Positions 42,409 to 53,476 of a DNA stretch of 64,000 bases are shown piece after piece. Made by a program: the position numbers and the translations under genes. How positions within the stretch are numbered: the stretch's first letter is position 1; each line of letters opens with the position of its first letter. Source of the DNA: Tolypocladium sp. Sup5 PDA-1 (taxonomy: Eukaryota; Ascomycota; Sordariomycetes; Hypocreales; Ophiocordycipitaceae); NCBI GenBank assembly GCA_000750105.3, contig JPHH03000001.1, positions 1,054,001 to 1,118,000 on the forward strand, given 5' to 3'. The notes under the pieces are model-generated. The model ran no database searches. It had not been told where the DNA came from and saw nothing but the letters and a program-made list of their open reading frames with translations.

Positions 42409-44261
42409 TCAGACCAGGAACCTGAACCCGTGCTCCACGGCCTCTCCAGGCGCCGTATTGATGGCGCCCTCGACCTTTTCGCCTCTATCCAGCCTCTTAT
42501 TCAACCTCACCAATATCAGCTTCAGCACGAATGCCGCCGCGACAGCCACTGCCGCCATCACACAGTTGTGGATGAAGGCGCCGATGTATCTAGGCCCTGC
42601 AGAGTTGGGGTACAAGTAACTGGTATATATGGAGGTGGAGTTGGCGACGGCGTTAATAAAGGCCAATGCGGCAGCTCGCTTGGCCGGCGGACGCGGCAAG
42701 GTATTGCTGATCCAGGCCAGTGCCGTCGTGAAGCCGCTGTAGAGTCCCGTGATCTGAAGACTAGGTCAGCCAGTGCTGTTCTAACACCTTGAACGAGACT
42801 CACCATGAGCATCATGCTCACATAGCGAGCGGCGGTGTTGGTCGTGGCGGCAGCGATAATAAAGGTCACCATGGCCAGGCACAGGGGCAGCGAGACGTGG
42901 TAGAACCGCTCCCCCGTCCTATCGGCGTGCCATGCGTTGGCAAACGTGGTGATGACGCCAAGCACGTACGGCGGCGCCGTCAGCAGGAGGGTGACCACGT
43001 TGCTGTACTTGAGGGTGGCCACGACGGTTGGGAAGAAGTTTGTCACGGACGCAGCGGAGATGTTTCCAAAGAGGAGGACGAGCTCGACACACCGTCAGTA
43101 CGCGGCACCCCGCACATGGATGAGGACACTCACCAAGACCCACATCTTCACGTCCTCCAGAGCCAGCTTGAAGCCGTGCCAAAACGTTTGATCCTGGGAG
43201 TTGATCCAGTCATCTTGCCCAATGTCTTCCTCGAGTCTCCAGACAGCCAGGGCGGTCTCCTCCTCGCTCAGCCACGTTGTCGTTCGCGGAAAGTCGGGCA
43301 GGATGAAGAACGCAACGAAAGCGACCCCTACGGTGATGACGCCCTCGATTAGGAAGAGCCATCGCCACGCGCGAAGGCCCCTGGCGCCGTCCAAGTTGCC
43401 CGTGATGCCAGCTGCGATGAGGCCCGAGAAGGCGCCGGATATCAGGGACCCTGCGTATAGGTACGTCGTGCGGACGCTGAGTTCCTTTCGCGTATACCAG
43501 CAGCTCAGGTAGTAGAGACACCCCGGCTGTCTCGTTGTCAGCGCAACACCGTCATTGCCTGGGGGCAGATGGAACTCACAAAGTACGCGGCTTCCACAAA
43601 TCCAAGAAAGAATCTTGCCGCAATCAGCCCGCCGAACGAATGGCATCCGGCGGTGGCCGCCGAGATGACACCCCAAACGACCATCTGAAGGGTATGAGCA
43701 GAAGTGTGCAAACTCGTTTCCCAGGGTTGCGTACGCATGCTGGCAGATACTTGCCAGGCTTGCCAATCTTGTTGAGGAGCAGATTGGATGGGACTTGCAT
43801 CAGGAGGTACCCCACGAAAAGGATGCTGACGGCGGTCTGGTATGTTTCAAAGGACATCGTCAAGTGTCGACGCAGTAAAGGGAGGCCATACCGAAAACTG
43901 GGTCCCGCTGGCATTCAGATTCAGGTCCTCTTCCAGACCAGCCAGTCTTGCCGACGCGATGTTGTTCCTGCTATGATTTGAGCGAGATACCTCACGACAA
44001 GTGACAGGCGTCATACCGGTCGATGTAGTTGAGGATGTACATGAGCACGATCATGGGGAGGAGGCGAATGTCAATCTTTCGTATCAACTTCCTCTCTAAT
44101 GCACCGCGCTGCTCCGGGCTCAGTTTGCGAATAATCTCGGGAGGTTGGAACACCCGAGAGGCATTGGTGCTCGTCTGGTCCAGATGCTGGGTCTGGCCAT
44201 GCTCTGCGGAGTCGATATCGGTGGCCGGGGCCATTATCATCTTGTCGTCTGGAGCTGCCAT
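42409..44261 (-). CDS. MFS permease, allantoate/nicotinate (Dal5/Tna1, ACS) type (7 exons)
   Basis: Introns (minus order) 44016-43968, 43891-43837, 43734-43685, 43579-43527, 43133-43083 and 42803-42754, all 49-55 nt, give 514 aa. Family-typical motifs appear across the joins: IRLLPMIVLMYILNYIDR then NNIASARLAGLEEDLNL; ILFVGYLLMQVPSNLLLNKI; YLPACMVVWGVISAATA; ARFFLGFVEAAYFPGCLYYL then SCWYTRKELSVRTTYLYAG; RWLFLIEGVITVGVAFVAFF and LPDFPRTT. Twelve membrane spans are expected. Such permeases import organic anions (allantoate, nicotinate, pantothenate, ureidosuccinate and others) at the plasma membrane; the substrate is not determined. The acceptor of intron 1 is a tandem TAGCAG; using the CAG gives the family consensus IDRNNIA. 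Confidence 0.9.
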
Positions 44262-45144
44262 TTCGACCAGCGGTAAGACACGTTCCTATCGATGTCGTGC
44301 CGCGTTTGCAAGCAGAGATGATACGGCTTGGGATAGGTGCATGCACACCTGCAGCGGAGACATGAGCTTCCAACGCAGGCGAGATATACCATGGACAACC
44401 TCAATCAGGTTTCCCTCGCCACCAATGGTCGGCTCCCCCAGAGCGTCCGAGTTATTACCAGCTTCGGTGTTTCTTAGCAGCGATGGGGGACGAACGAATC
44501 GCCACATGCATGATGAAGTGGCTGTCGAGTTCATGATACGCGAGGAGGCGGCACTAAGATGCGGGGAAACGCACATTAGCCAACGCAGAATCTGGGGAAG
44601 ATCGACTGCTCATCGTGGGGGTCAGGGAGCGAACAAGAGGGTGGGTGTCGTAAGCAGTCGACTTCTAGAACGATTGTGCCGGAAATGCTGTACGTTGAAC
44701 ATTATGCGAGTCATGATGTGGTGCTGGTCGCTTGTTTGGCCATGATTTCTCGCCACGAACCAGTCCACGTCGAGGAGAACGCCTCAAGTCTCTCGGCTGC
44801 GGACGAGAACGTCCGATTCTCTGCGGCCAGATGGCATCGCCGAGGCAGTTGCTGTGCTCTTAGTTAGGGGCTGCCGCAGAACGCTGCGAGAATCGCCCCG
44901 ACATGCGAACTAGCTAACTGCGATGATGATGCGTGGGGGAGGTCGTTCGGGGACAAATGCATCTGTCATGCTTGGCTACCGAGTCTGTAAGATTTCTGGA
45001 GAAAGGACAATGCTACGTTGTTGTCTATGTCCGTGGTACACCACCGTGCGATGGCGTTTTGCAATGCAAACCGTATGTTCTCAGGCAGCAGCCGCTCCTT
45101 CAATCCCAAGGACCGACTTTTCACCTGCTACTCCGCCTCCAGCC
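44262..45144. promoter_or_regulatory. Intergenic: promoter of the MFS permease gene, 3' flank of membrane protein gene
   Basis: 883 bp between two minus-strand genes. No gene and no distinct regulatory motif is seen. Confidence 0.5.
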
Positions 45145-47029
45145 CTAATTAATCTTCACACACGTCCCATATTGCACCAACATCTGCCCAACGACGATGA
45201 AGCCTCCAATGGCTGGAGCCATGTATGCAAACAGAAACGCCGCCACGAGCCCCATCATGAACAACTGCATCCTGATATCAGTGTTTAGCGGATTACGAGC
45301 CTCCTGGCTGCTCTCGTCCGTCTGGCCCGCATCGTTGCCCCGCGTCTCTTCCTCACCGTTGCCAGCCCCATCTCCTCCTCCTCCTTTAATCTTGTTGCCA
45401 AATCTCTCTCCACTAGCCAAGATCGTCATCCAGAGAACGGGCCTGGACTCAACCAGTGACAACACCACAGTCCCAAGCCCGGCGCCGACCATAGGCCCGA
45501 GACACAGCCACATCATGGTCCAAACCCGCTGGTATAAAGCGCTTTGTCCGGGGCGAAACTGCGAGATACCTCCCACGATGGCGATGGGCACGGCCGAGAT
45601 GCCGTACGCTAAGTATGCGCGCAGGACGGGGAGCGCGCGCTCCGACGGCTTTCTAGCGGAGTTGTCGAGCATCTCAAAGAACATGTGGAAGGCGCTCGGG
45701 GCTCTCAACGCAACGGCAGAGTGTTCCACCACTCGCCTTTCCATGTCCTCGCTGATGCGGCCCGCCGTGCCGTCGAAAGGGTATTTGTGCCCAAGACCAC
45801 GCCGCGCAAGTTCCTCCCTAAGGATGTCAAGCGTGGGTGAGTTGACCACGATCATGGTGGCGTACTGCGGACACAAAAGGTTGGCCAACAGATTCACAAA
45901 GGACATCCAGATGTACGGCGCGACGGTGAGGCCAAACGCCGCGTAGCCGAAAGTGTCGATCTGGTTGCCCCGGGTCTCATAGATGGTGATGACGGCAAAG
46001 AGCAGCTGACCCAGTGATATCAGGACCTTGATCACGTTGTAGCTGCACGCGATGGAGCCTTGAGCACCGCTTTGGGGCTCAAAAGACGCAGCGATCCGGC
46101 GCCTGAAGCGACCAACGGTCGTCGCAGGGGGGGAAGGAGTGACATGTTGCTTCTCTCGATCTACTTCTTCGTCGCCGTCGTTTTCGAACGTGGTCCACGA
46201 CGGCAATACCAGAAGCCGATAGCCTGCCGGTAGGCGGGAGATCCCCGATACCTGGGTAGCCGTGAAAGCTGGAGGAAAGTCTGGCAGCCACATCAATTAA
46301 GTGTTTTCTCGCTCCCCGACGGGCCTTGGACTGACTGCACTTACATTCATCAGGCTGTTCACCAAGAGCAGTCTCATGCTCGGTAGCTGACCGCTGGCTA
46401 GTCATCTGGCTCCGATTGTCGTCACGACTCGCTCTGTCCTGTCCAGTGTCTGGTCTGTTGATTTCGATATCCCCTCCATGATGCTGTAGCAACGTTCCGG
46501 GCAATGCCTGATGATCGCTGGCTTCGTCTCTGTCTTGACTTACATCTGGCTGCGAGCCTAGCTCGATTGCCTCATCTGCTGGCCTTGACGTTGTCGGAAA
46601 AAACAAGTCCTCTCGGCTAGCATTGCTCGGCGCCTTCTGTCCAGACGGCGAGGAACCGTTCACGCCCTGTCCGGAAGCCTCGAGGTCGCTCTCGCCCCCA
46701 TTCGGCTTTTGGTTGACCTTGACAACTATGCAGAGTGCGCCTGCGCGTGCGGCTTTGGTGAGCTCTGTCGGGGCGAACAAAGCCATGCTAGTTATGGCAT
46801 GCAGACCCGTCAGCACACCCGCTCCGGGGAAGCAGAGGGCCAGTAGCAGGCTGAACATCCAGCTCAGGTTGCTCTGCCCCGGCCGGCCGACGACGGTAGC
46901 CACATGCGCACCGTAGTTGCCGAGAAAAAAGGTGAGAATGTCCTTCCAGTCGGTGGGCTTGCAGAGGAGATTGCAGTCGCCGTTGTGGGTGAAGCCGGGG
47001 ATCTGGACGGGACACTGGGTGTCGTTCAT
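45145..47029 (-). CDS. Polytopic membrane protein of unknown function (2 exons)
   Basis: Intron 46344-46281 (donor GTAAGT) gives 606 aa. I do not recognise a named family. The N-terminus (MNDTQCPVQIPGFTHNGDCN) carries several Cys residues before a first hydrophobic segment (LSWMFSLLLALCFPGAGVLT, about 52-75). A roughly 190-residue polar, Ser/Asp/Gln-rich loop follows. The second half has about five to six more hydrophobic segments: NVIKVLISLGQLLFAVITIY, YAAFGLTVAPYIWMSFVNLL, LAYGISAVPIAIVGGI, MMWLCLGPMVGAGLGTVVLS and LFMMGLVAAFLFAYMAPAIG. Another polar loop with a Gly/Glu-rich patch precedes the last segments. The reading frame is open up to 47212, but the Met at 47029 gives the hydrophilic Cys-rich N-terminus and is preferred. 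Probably a plasma or vacuolar membrane protein. Confidence 0.7.
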
Positions 47030-48833
47030 GGCGGGCCAGGTCCCTTGCCGACCGTGAGCGTGCAGCGGGCACGGAGGTTCCAGCAATATGCAGGGGTTCC
47101 AAAAATATACCGAAATTCGAACGATATGCGGGAATTCCAGCGACGAGACGCCAGGCGTACGGAGCAGGATGGAGTGCTTCGGCGATGAGTCCAGCGAGAG
47201 AACGAGGGTCAAGGACTATTTGACTGACAGGCTTCCAAGGACATTGCCCTCTTAAGGCTGAAACTGTTCAACCAACATGGAGGTACATGACATGATGACA
47301 CGAATGCGGGAGGGGAGCACCTCTCATCCGTCGGACCCCTGCTGCTGGGACGGCCCAAAGTCTGACCACGGATGCGCCCCTGTCTCTGATACGACGACTT
47401 CAACGAGCTGACAAACGATGGTCTACTCGTAGGCAGCATACGGGCGCTTGTCGATGTGAGGAATGAGTTGGCCGCGGCGAGACCAGCATGGTACTCGTCG
47501 ACTGCCAAACACGACTTCGAATACTTGCAGTGGGACATTTGGTGAGCGAGGGGAAGATAGGGCCCGAAGTAGAGATGTAATACTGAGTACTCGTACTTCG
47601 TAGGTGGGCGTGGCAAGAGTTACAAATTATAACCACACATGGCCCCCTGTCGGTCGATATGTAATAAGTGGACGGGGCGATTGTGCTCGTACTGTAGAAA
47701 CGAAAACCAGTGAGCTGTTATCCCCGGCAGCAACCAGCAGTGTACGTGCAGGTTGTGAACTTGTGAAACCCGATACTTGCAGGATGATGGCCAAGGCAAT
47801 GTAGTCGTGGACTGCAAAGACTGCGCCATGCTTCGTTTTTGATTTCGCTGTCCGCTGTCAACTCTCGCAGACATCGTCACTTCATATTCTAGATTGATCT
47901 CCTGTGCCTAATTGCACCGCGCTCCACGCGTTTGCAGTGCGGCTGCGTGCCGTTTGGAATCTTGGATGTCTGAGACCGCAACCAGGCTGGATAGCTACAG
48001 CGCCTCTGCGGCAGTTCTCCTTGGCGGGACGCAGCATCCATCACCAGGTGGGCTTGTGTCAAAGTCATCGACGAAGGAAACGGCTCATCACCTCGTTGCT
48101 CGTACCGAGCTGAAAACGCTGCCAATCACAACATCCTTGTTGGCGCCCCCATCTGCCCCCTGCATGGGCCTGCCGCTCCAGGTGACGACGCGTATCTATT
48201 TGTATTATTCGCACAACCAACAGAGCCCATTCGTGTGCTCCTATCCGTACTGGTCTTCTGTCTCCCGAAGAAGTCGGCCGCTTACACGGCAGTCTAATGA
48301 GAGCTCAACCGCCGGCGGGAGGACGTAGCGGCCGGCCCGGGGTTGTGGGATCCACAGCCGGTACCGGGCCGGTAGCGCAACGGCTACACGGCTGCACACG
48401 CTGGCCCACCTGTCAGGTCACCTTGATATGGATGACGTTGACGGGTTCTTGATGCAGCACTCGCAATGCTTCAGACACTGGTCGTAAACGCCATTGACCC
48501 GCTGTTGTTGATTCGCGGAATCCCAAGTCCAAACGACTTTAGGCAGAGTTCTGGGCATGGAAGTCTGGGGCACTCTGGCGCAATGGCAGGGCCCCGCGAT
48601 GTTGCCCCGCGATGGTCACGACGGCTTGCATCATCGCGAGTCTGCTCGGAGTTAATACATTTGTCACCACGGCGGAGATAACGCCTTCCCCCGCCGTGCT
48701 ATAAACTATAAATCAACTTCTCTCCTGTCACGTCTTCCATCCGTTTGCACTCGAAGCCTACCCATCGGCGTTGGACCCAAAGGAATACGACTCACGACTC
48801 ACGAGCAAGGAAGCCCCGCACCACACGCTCAAG
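47030..48833. other. Intergenic, divergent: flanks of membrane protein gene and aldo-keto reductase gene
   Basis: 1.8 kb. The open frames are short and unconvincing. A nested inverted repeat at 48332-48372 is the only clear structure. A TATAAA-like sequence (GCTATAAACTATAAATC, about 48699-48715) lies some 120-135 bp upstream of the reductase start and could be its TATA box. Confidence 0.55.
48332..48372. repeat. Nested inverted repeat (potential cruciform)
   Basis: Outer arms CCGGCCCGG (48332-48340) and CCGGGCCGG (48364-48372) are perfect complements. Between them lies a smaller inverted repeat TGTGG-GAT-CCACA (48344-48356). It lies about 460 bp upstream of the aldo-keto reductase start. Confidence 0.7.
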
Positions 48834-49945
48834 ATGCCTCTCGTCGTTCAGTCCCCCAAAGACCGCATCATCCTGGGTCTCATGACCTTTGGACCCAAGG
48901 CGGAAGATGGCGCGCGCATCACGGACTTGGGCACCTTCAACAAGGCCCTCGACGTCTTCCAGGCGAGGGGCTACAACGAGGTGGACACGGCGCGCGTGTA
49001 CGTGGCCAGGAACCAGGAGGCCTTTACGCGCGAGGCCAGGTGGAACGAGAGGGGGCTCACGCTGGCGACCAAGGTGCAGTACCCGCTGAACCCGGGCGAC
49101 AATGCCGGGGACAAGGTCCTGGCCTCGGTCGAGACGAGCTTGAAGGAGCTGGGCGCCGACTGCGTGGATGTGAGTGCATGGCCACGTTCCCTGCCTGGTG
49201 ACGATGGGCACTGACCGGTCCATAGCTCCTATATCTGCACCGCGCCGACCGCGCGACGCCGTTCCAGGAGACGCTCGAGGCCATGGACAAGCTCCACAAG
49301 GCGGGCAAGTTTGTGCGCTTCGGCATCAGCAACTTCACGGCGTACGAGGTGGCCGAGATCGTCATGACGTGCAAGTACAACGGCTGGGTGCGGCCGACGG
49401 TCTACCAGGGCATGTACAACGTCATCACGCGCAACATCGAGCCGGAGCTGCTCGTGGCCTGCCGCCGCTACGGCCTCGACGTGGTCGTCTACAACCCCAT
49501 CGCCGGCGGGCTGTTCTCGGGCAAGATCAAGTCGCAGGACATGGTCCCCGAGAGCGGGCGCTTCTCCGACGTGAGCTCGGCGCAGGGGGCGAACTACCGC
49601 AAGCGGTACTTTCGCGAGAGCACCTTTAAGTCGATGCAGGTCATCGAGGCGGCCGTGGCCAAGCACGACCTGACCATGATCGAGACGGCGCTGCGGTGGA
49701 TGGTGCACCACTCCAGGCTCCGCGTTAAGGACGGCAACGACGGCATCCTCATCGGCATCTCGAGCGTCGAGCAGCTCGAGAACAACCTCGACAACCTCGA
49801 GAAGGGGCCGCTGCCCGAGGACGTGGTGCTGGCGCTGGACCAGGCGTGGGAGATTTCCAAGGCGGACTCGACCAGCTACTGGCACGGCGAGCTGGAGTAC
49901 GGGTACAACACGCAACAGGCGCTGTTCGGCCAAGGGGCCAAGTGA
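48834..49945 (+). CDS. Aldo-keto reductase, AKR7 (aflatoxin-aldehyde reductase) type (2 exons)
   Basis: NADPH-dependent carbonyl reductase with a TIM-barrel fold. Intron 49170-49225 gives 351 aa from the Met at 48834 (CAAGATGCC); an in-frame ATG at 48771 would add 21 residues. The catalytic tetrad is visible: Asp in YNEVDTARVY, Tyr in RVYV, Lys in TLATKVQYPL and His in LLYLHRADRATPF (built across the intron). Further family marks are VRFGISNFTAYEVAEI, YQGMYNVITRNIEPEL, VVVYNPIAGGLFSGK and GILIGISSVEQLENNL. AKR7-type enzymes detoxify dialdehydes and succinic semialdehyde; the physiological substrate is unknown. Confidence 0.92.
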
Positions 49946-50580
49946 CGGGACGGCTACTGTATTGTAGTATCGCGCGATAACTGATAGATCTCGCAAGTCG
50001 CGTGTACCCGTCCCAGTGACCCGGAGCAGCGAATCAAACACGGTGAACAGGCTGCAAGATGCCCAAGATGGACTCGATGGAGGTGTCACTCCCGCCCGTC
50101 CCGCGCCGACGTCATTGCAGATGACCCCCCGCCTGTGACCCGGGAGACACCGCCTGAGGCCCCCCCAAGCCCCCCCGCGCAGCACCCGAAGCCCGTCGCC
50201 CGCGCCCTGTGGCCAGCCAAAGCTGAGAGCCCAGCACCGCCCACGTCCCCGCCGGCCGGTGGTTGGTCCCAGCGGCGTGGCGCGCATCGCTAGCGGGGAC
50301 CTGCGGGCGTTTCGGGCGCTGTCATTTGGCGGCTCTCCCGCTGGCGCGCTGCACGACGGCTGCACGGGCGCGTCTAGGGGGTGCCGGCGACATTTCGCGA
50401 CCCCGGATTGGGCCATCCATGTCCTCCCCAGACCACCAAAAGACACGATTCCTCATCATCGCACAATCCAAGCCGGAGATACCGTCACCTCTAGCAACCC
50501 CCTGCTCATGCACCCAATTGCGCCCCGCCCACGCTTCCGAGTTCACGTATAACTCCCGTTGCCAGCCGCCCTGCGCTCGT
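49946..50580. promoter_or_regulatory. Intergenic: promoter of the DMT transporter gene
   Basis: 635 bp of very C-rich sequence. The downstream reading frame is open back to 50263, with an in-frame ATG there, but the encoded extension looks like translated leader. No gene is supported. Confidence 0.5.
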
Positions 50581-52266
50581 ATGCCTCGGCCAGCGCAGCG
50601 AGACCAAGAGGCTCACCTCCTGGGCCACGACGAGCACGACGACACGCGCCGCTCCACCGAATCCTCACCGTCGCACCCGCAGCAGCCTCGCCGCGACACC
50701 GACACCACATGCAACCCCAAGCAGAACGACGCCCGCGCCAACTCAAGCACTGCTGGAGGCCGTGGCCACAGGCCCAGCCTTCCGAGCGCCGGTTCCGATC
50801 GTGAGAGCCGGCACGGCAGCGGCATCGAGCTCTACGACATGGACCCCGAAGGAGGCGGAGGAGGCGGAGGACGCCCGGGCCTGCGTCGCAACGGCCGGTC
50901 CGGCCAGCCGCTGCTCTACAAGGCGGAGGACGACGGCGGCGAGACGCAGCGTGGCCGGCAGTCGGGCGACGAACCCGTGACGAGCCTCGAGAGCGGCCGC
51001 GACCATGGTTACGACCAGCCCCCGCCTGGCCGGCCGACGTTCAGCAGACGGTCCACGATGCGCAGCCGCAGCCCGCGCGAGGTCGCCGCCGAGCACTCGA
51101 CGCGCAAAAAGTACACATACGCCGCCGTCTTCCTCTCCATCAGCCTCGTCTCCTTTTGCGTGCAGACGGAGCTGAGCGCCTACATCCAGCACGACCTGGG
51201 CTGGGACAAGGCGTACTGCATGATGTACTTTACCCACGGCTCGTGGATCGTGCTGTACCCCGTCATGCTCGGTATCCTGCGCCTGCAGAAGATGAGCGAG
51301 CCCTGGCCCGTCTTCTGGCGGCGCCACAAGCACATGCTGCGGTCGACCGTGGCCATGATCGAGCTGCAGACGCTCGACGTCTTCTCGCCGTCGGCGCAGC
51401 GGCGCGCACGCCCCCTCGTGTACCTCGTGCGCACGACGGCCTTTATCACGTCGGCCCTGACCGTTGCCGGGCTGAGCTGGTACGTGGCCGTGAGCCTGAC
51501 GACGCCGTCCGACCTGACGGCCATTTACAACTGCTCGGCGTTTTTCGCCTACGTCTTCTCCGTGCCGATCCTCCGGGAGCCGCTGCGGCTGGACAAGTCA
51601 ATTGCCGTCTTCATCGCCATCGTCGGCGTCCTGGTCGTGGCCTATGGCGACACCGACACCAGCACGGGAGAGGCCGATGCCTCGCCGGGGGACAAACAGC
51701 CCGGCGCCGGGAGCCGCTTCGTGGGAAACCTCGTCATCGGCCTCGGGTCTGTGCTGTACGGCCTGTATGAGGTTCTCTACAAGCGCTACGCCTGCCCGCC
51801 CGAGGGCGTGTCTCCCGGCAGGGGCACCATCTTTGCCAACACGTTTGGCGCCTGCATCGGCCTCTTCACCCTCACCGTCCTCTGGATCCCGCTGCCGATC
51901 CTGCACTTTCTCCACATTGAGCGGTTCGAGCTGCCCGAGGCCTCGACGTGCTGGCTGATCCTCGTCGCCGTGCTCGCCAACGCCACCTTTAGCGGCTCGT
52001 TCCTCGTCCTCATCTCCCTCACGTCGCCCGTGCTGTCCTCGGTCGCCGCCCTGCTAACCATCTTCATCGTCGCCCTGGCCGACTGGTTCCTAACCGGCCA
52101 GCCGCTCAGCTGGGCGGCCATCATCGGCGGGTCCATGATCATCGTGGCGTTTGTGGGCCTGAGCTGGAGCACGTACCGCGAGATGACGGAGCACGAGGCG
52201 CAGAAACTCGCGACGGACTACACCGACAGCGACGAGGATGGGGAAATGACGCCGAGCGACCGCTAA
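50581..52266 (+). CDS. Drug/metabolite-superfamily transporter, THI74/SLC35F-like, intronless
   Basis: 561 aa from the Met at 50581. The first 180 residues are hydrophilic and low-complexity (Ser/Arg/Asp/Gly, including an eight-Gly run). About ten hydrophobic spans follow, beginning TYAAVFLSISLVSFCVQTEL, with YNCSAFFAYVFSVPILREPL and the EamA-like pairing SIAVFIAIVGVLVVAYGDTD. Later spans include FVGNLVIGLGSVLYGLYEVL, FANTFGACIGLFTLTVLWIP and SVAALLTIFIVALADWFLTG. This arrangement matches the fungal YML018C/THI74 and SLC35F group, found in vacuolar or other endomembranes; the substrate is unknown. The C-terminus is an acidic cytosolic tail (DYTDSDEDGEMTPSDR). Confidence 0.85.
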   Translation: MPRPAQRDQEAHLLGHDEHDDTRRSTESSPSHPQQPRRDTDTTCNPKQNDARANSSTAGGRGHRPSLPSAGSDRESRHGSGIELYDMDPEGGGGGGGRPGLRRNGRSGQPLLYKAEDDGGETQRGRQSGDEPVTSLESGRDHGYDQPPPGRPTFSRRSTMRSRSPREVAAEHSTRKKYTYAAVFLSISLVSFCVQTELSAYIQHDLGWDKAYCMMYFTHGSWIVLYPVMLGILRLQKMSEPWPVFWRRHKHMLRSTVAMIELQTLDVFSPSAQRRARPLVYLVRTTAFITSALTVAGLSWYVAVSLTTPSDLTAIYNCSAFFAYVFSVPILREPLRLDKSIAVFIAIVGVLVVAYGDTDTSTGEADASPGDKQPGAGSRFVGNLVIGLGSVLYGLYEVLYKRYACPPEGVSPGRGTIFANTFGACIGLFTLTVLWIPLPILHFLHIERFELPEASTCWLILVAVLANATFSGSFLVLISLTSPVLSSVAALLTIFIVALADWFLTGQPLSWAAIIGGSMIIVAFVGLSWSTYREMTEHEAQKLATDYTDSDEDGEMTPSDR

Positions 52267-53476
52267 GGCTTGATGGCGTTGTGCCTTGGTTCTGGGCCGC
52301 AAATGCGGATGATGACTTGCTTGTATCATGGGGGTAATGGGACGGAGTCTGTTATAAATTTGGCTTTTTGACAATCGGTTTCCACATATACAAGGCGCGA
52401 TGGCCGCTGGGGGATGCATTGCATTGCATGGGACATGGTTGGGCCGCATATTGGATGTCGAATCATACCTGCAGCACCACAATTGGGGATACATGGGAAT
52501 ACATGGTGTCAAGTTCCTGCATTATAACGCAACTATACGTATACAACAACCGATCCTTGATCATTTCCCCTGAGTGGCTTATCCCAGAGTATCAAGGTTA
52601 CGTGGAAATTTAAAGGAATACCCGCGAACATGGGCGAGCTGTAGCAACACGAGCAACCTAGGAAATTGCCGAATACATGCCAGGGGATGGCAAGGGGTCA
52701 AAGTCACCGAGGCACATGATTCTGGGAATAGACTGTACGATCCTTCTGATGATCTGACTACCGGCCCGCAGTAGCCGGGCATCATGACGCCCGCCGACCT
52801 TGTATCTCGTAGCATGATATCCGGTCTGGGAGACTACTGGACCTCAACACAACATGCAGCACTCACTACGAATAGGAGCAATGGGGCTTGAAGTTCCCCC
52901 ATCAGAAATCCATTTTACCGCCTGGTTGTACGTATCGTCCAGCCCCTTTCATTACCTGGCAACACGCCGACAACCATCTTCATCCCGCAACGTCGAGTTC
53001 GTCCCGTAATTCTCCCTCCCCGAAGGCAACCGGCCAGAGATAAAACATTGGCCCCCCCAAAAACCGTTGTGAAACCTCATCGAAGCCTTTGCAGACTTGG
53101 GTATTGCGCGCTCGAACAACGCGAGAAACGAAACCACGCCGAAAAAGCCAAAAAAAAAGACAGGCAAACAGACTCACTCCGTTCAGAACCACAGGAACGT
53201 AAACGCCGCGTTCATGTACAGCCACATACGCAGCGTTGGGTCGCTACCGTCCGTGTGAGAGCGGGATAGAGGGACGGCCAGGGGCCGGATCGTGCGATTA
53301 TCTCGCTCATCACTCTATTATTCGGGAGTATATGCTTTAGGGGCGGATGTATAAAAGATCTACGGGCCAGTGGCTTGCCGAACATCGAAGACCTGCCTTT
53401 GTTATACATCAAAGATGAGAAGCCGCACGACGGCCAGATGGTGCCCCTATTTTCAAACACGAAACCAACCGCCTCC
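52267..53476. other. Intergenic, convergent 3' regions
   Basis: 1.2 kb between the stops of the DMT transporter (+) and sugar transporter (-) genes. It is AT-richer than its surroundings and contains no convincing open frame or motif. Confidence 0.55.

Noticed and set aside
49229..50446. 405-codon minus-strand open frame over the aldo-keto reductase
   Set aside because: Overlaps the reductase, whose catalytic motifs are clear; the antisense product has no motif.
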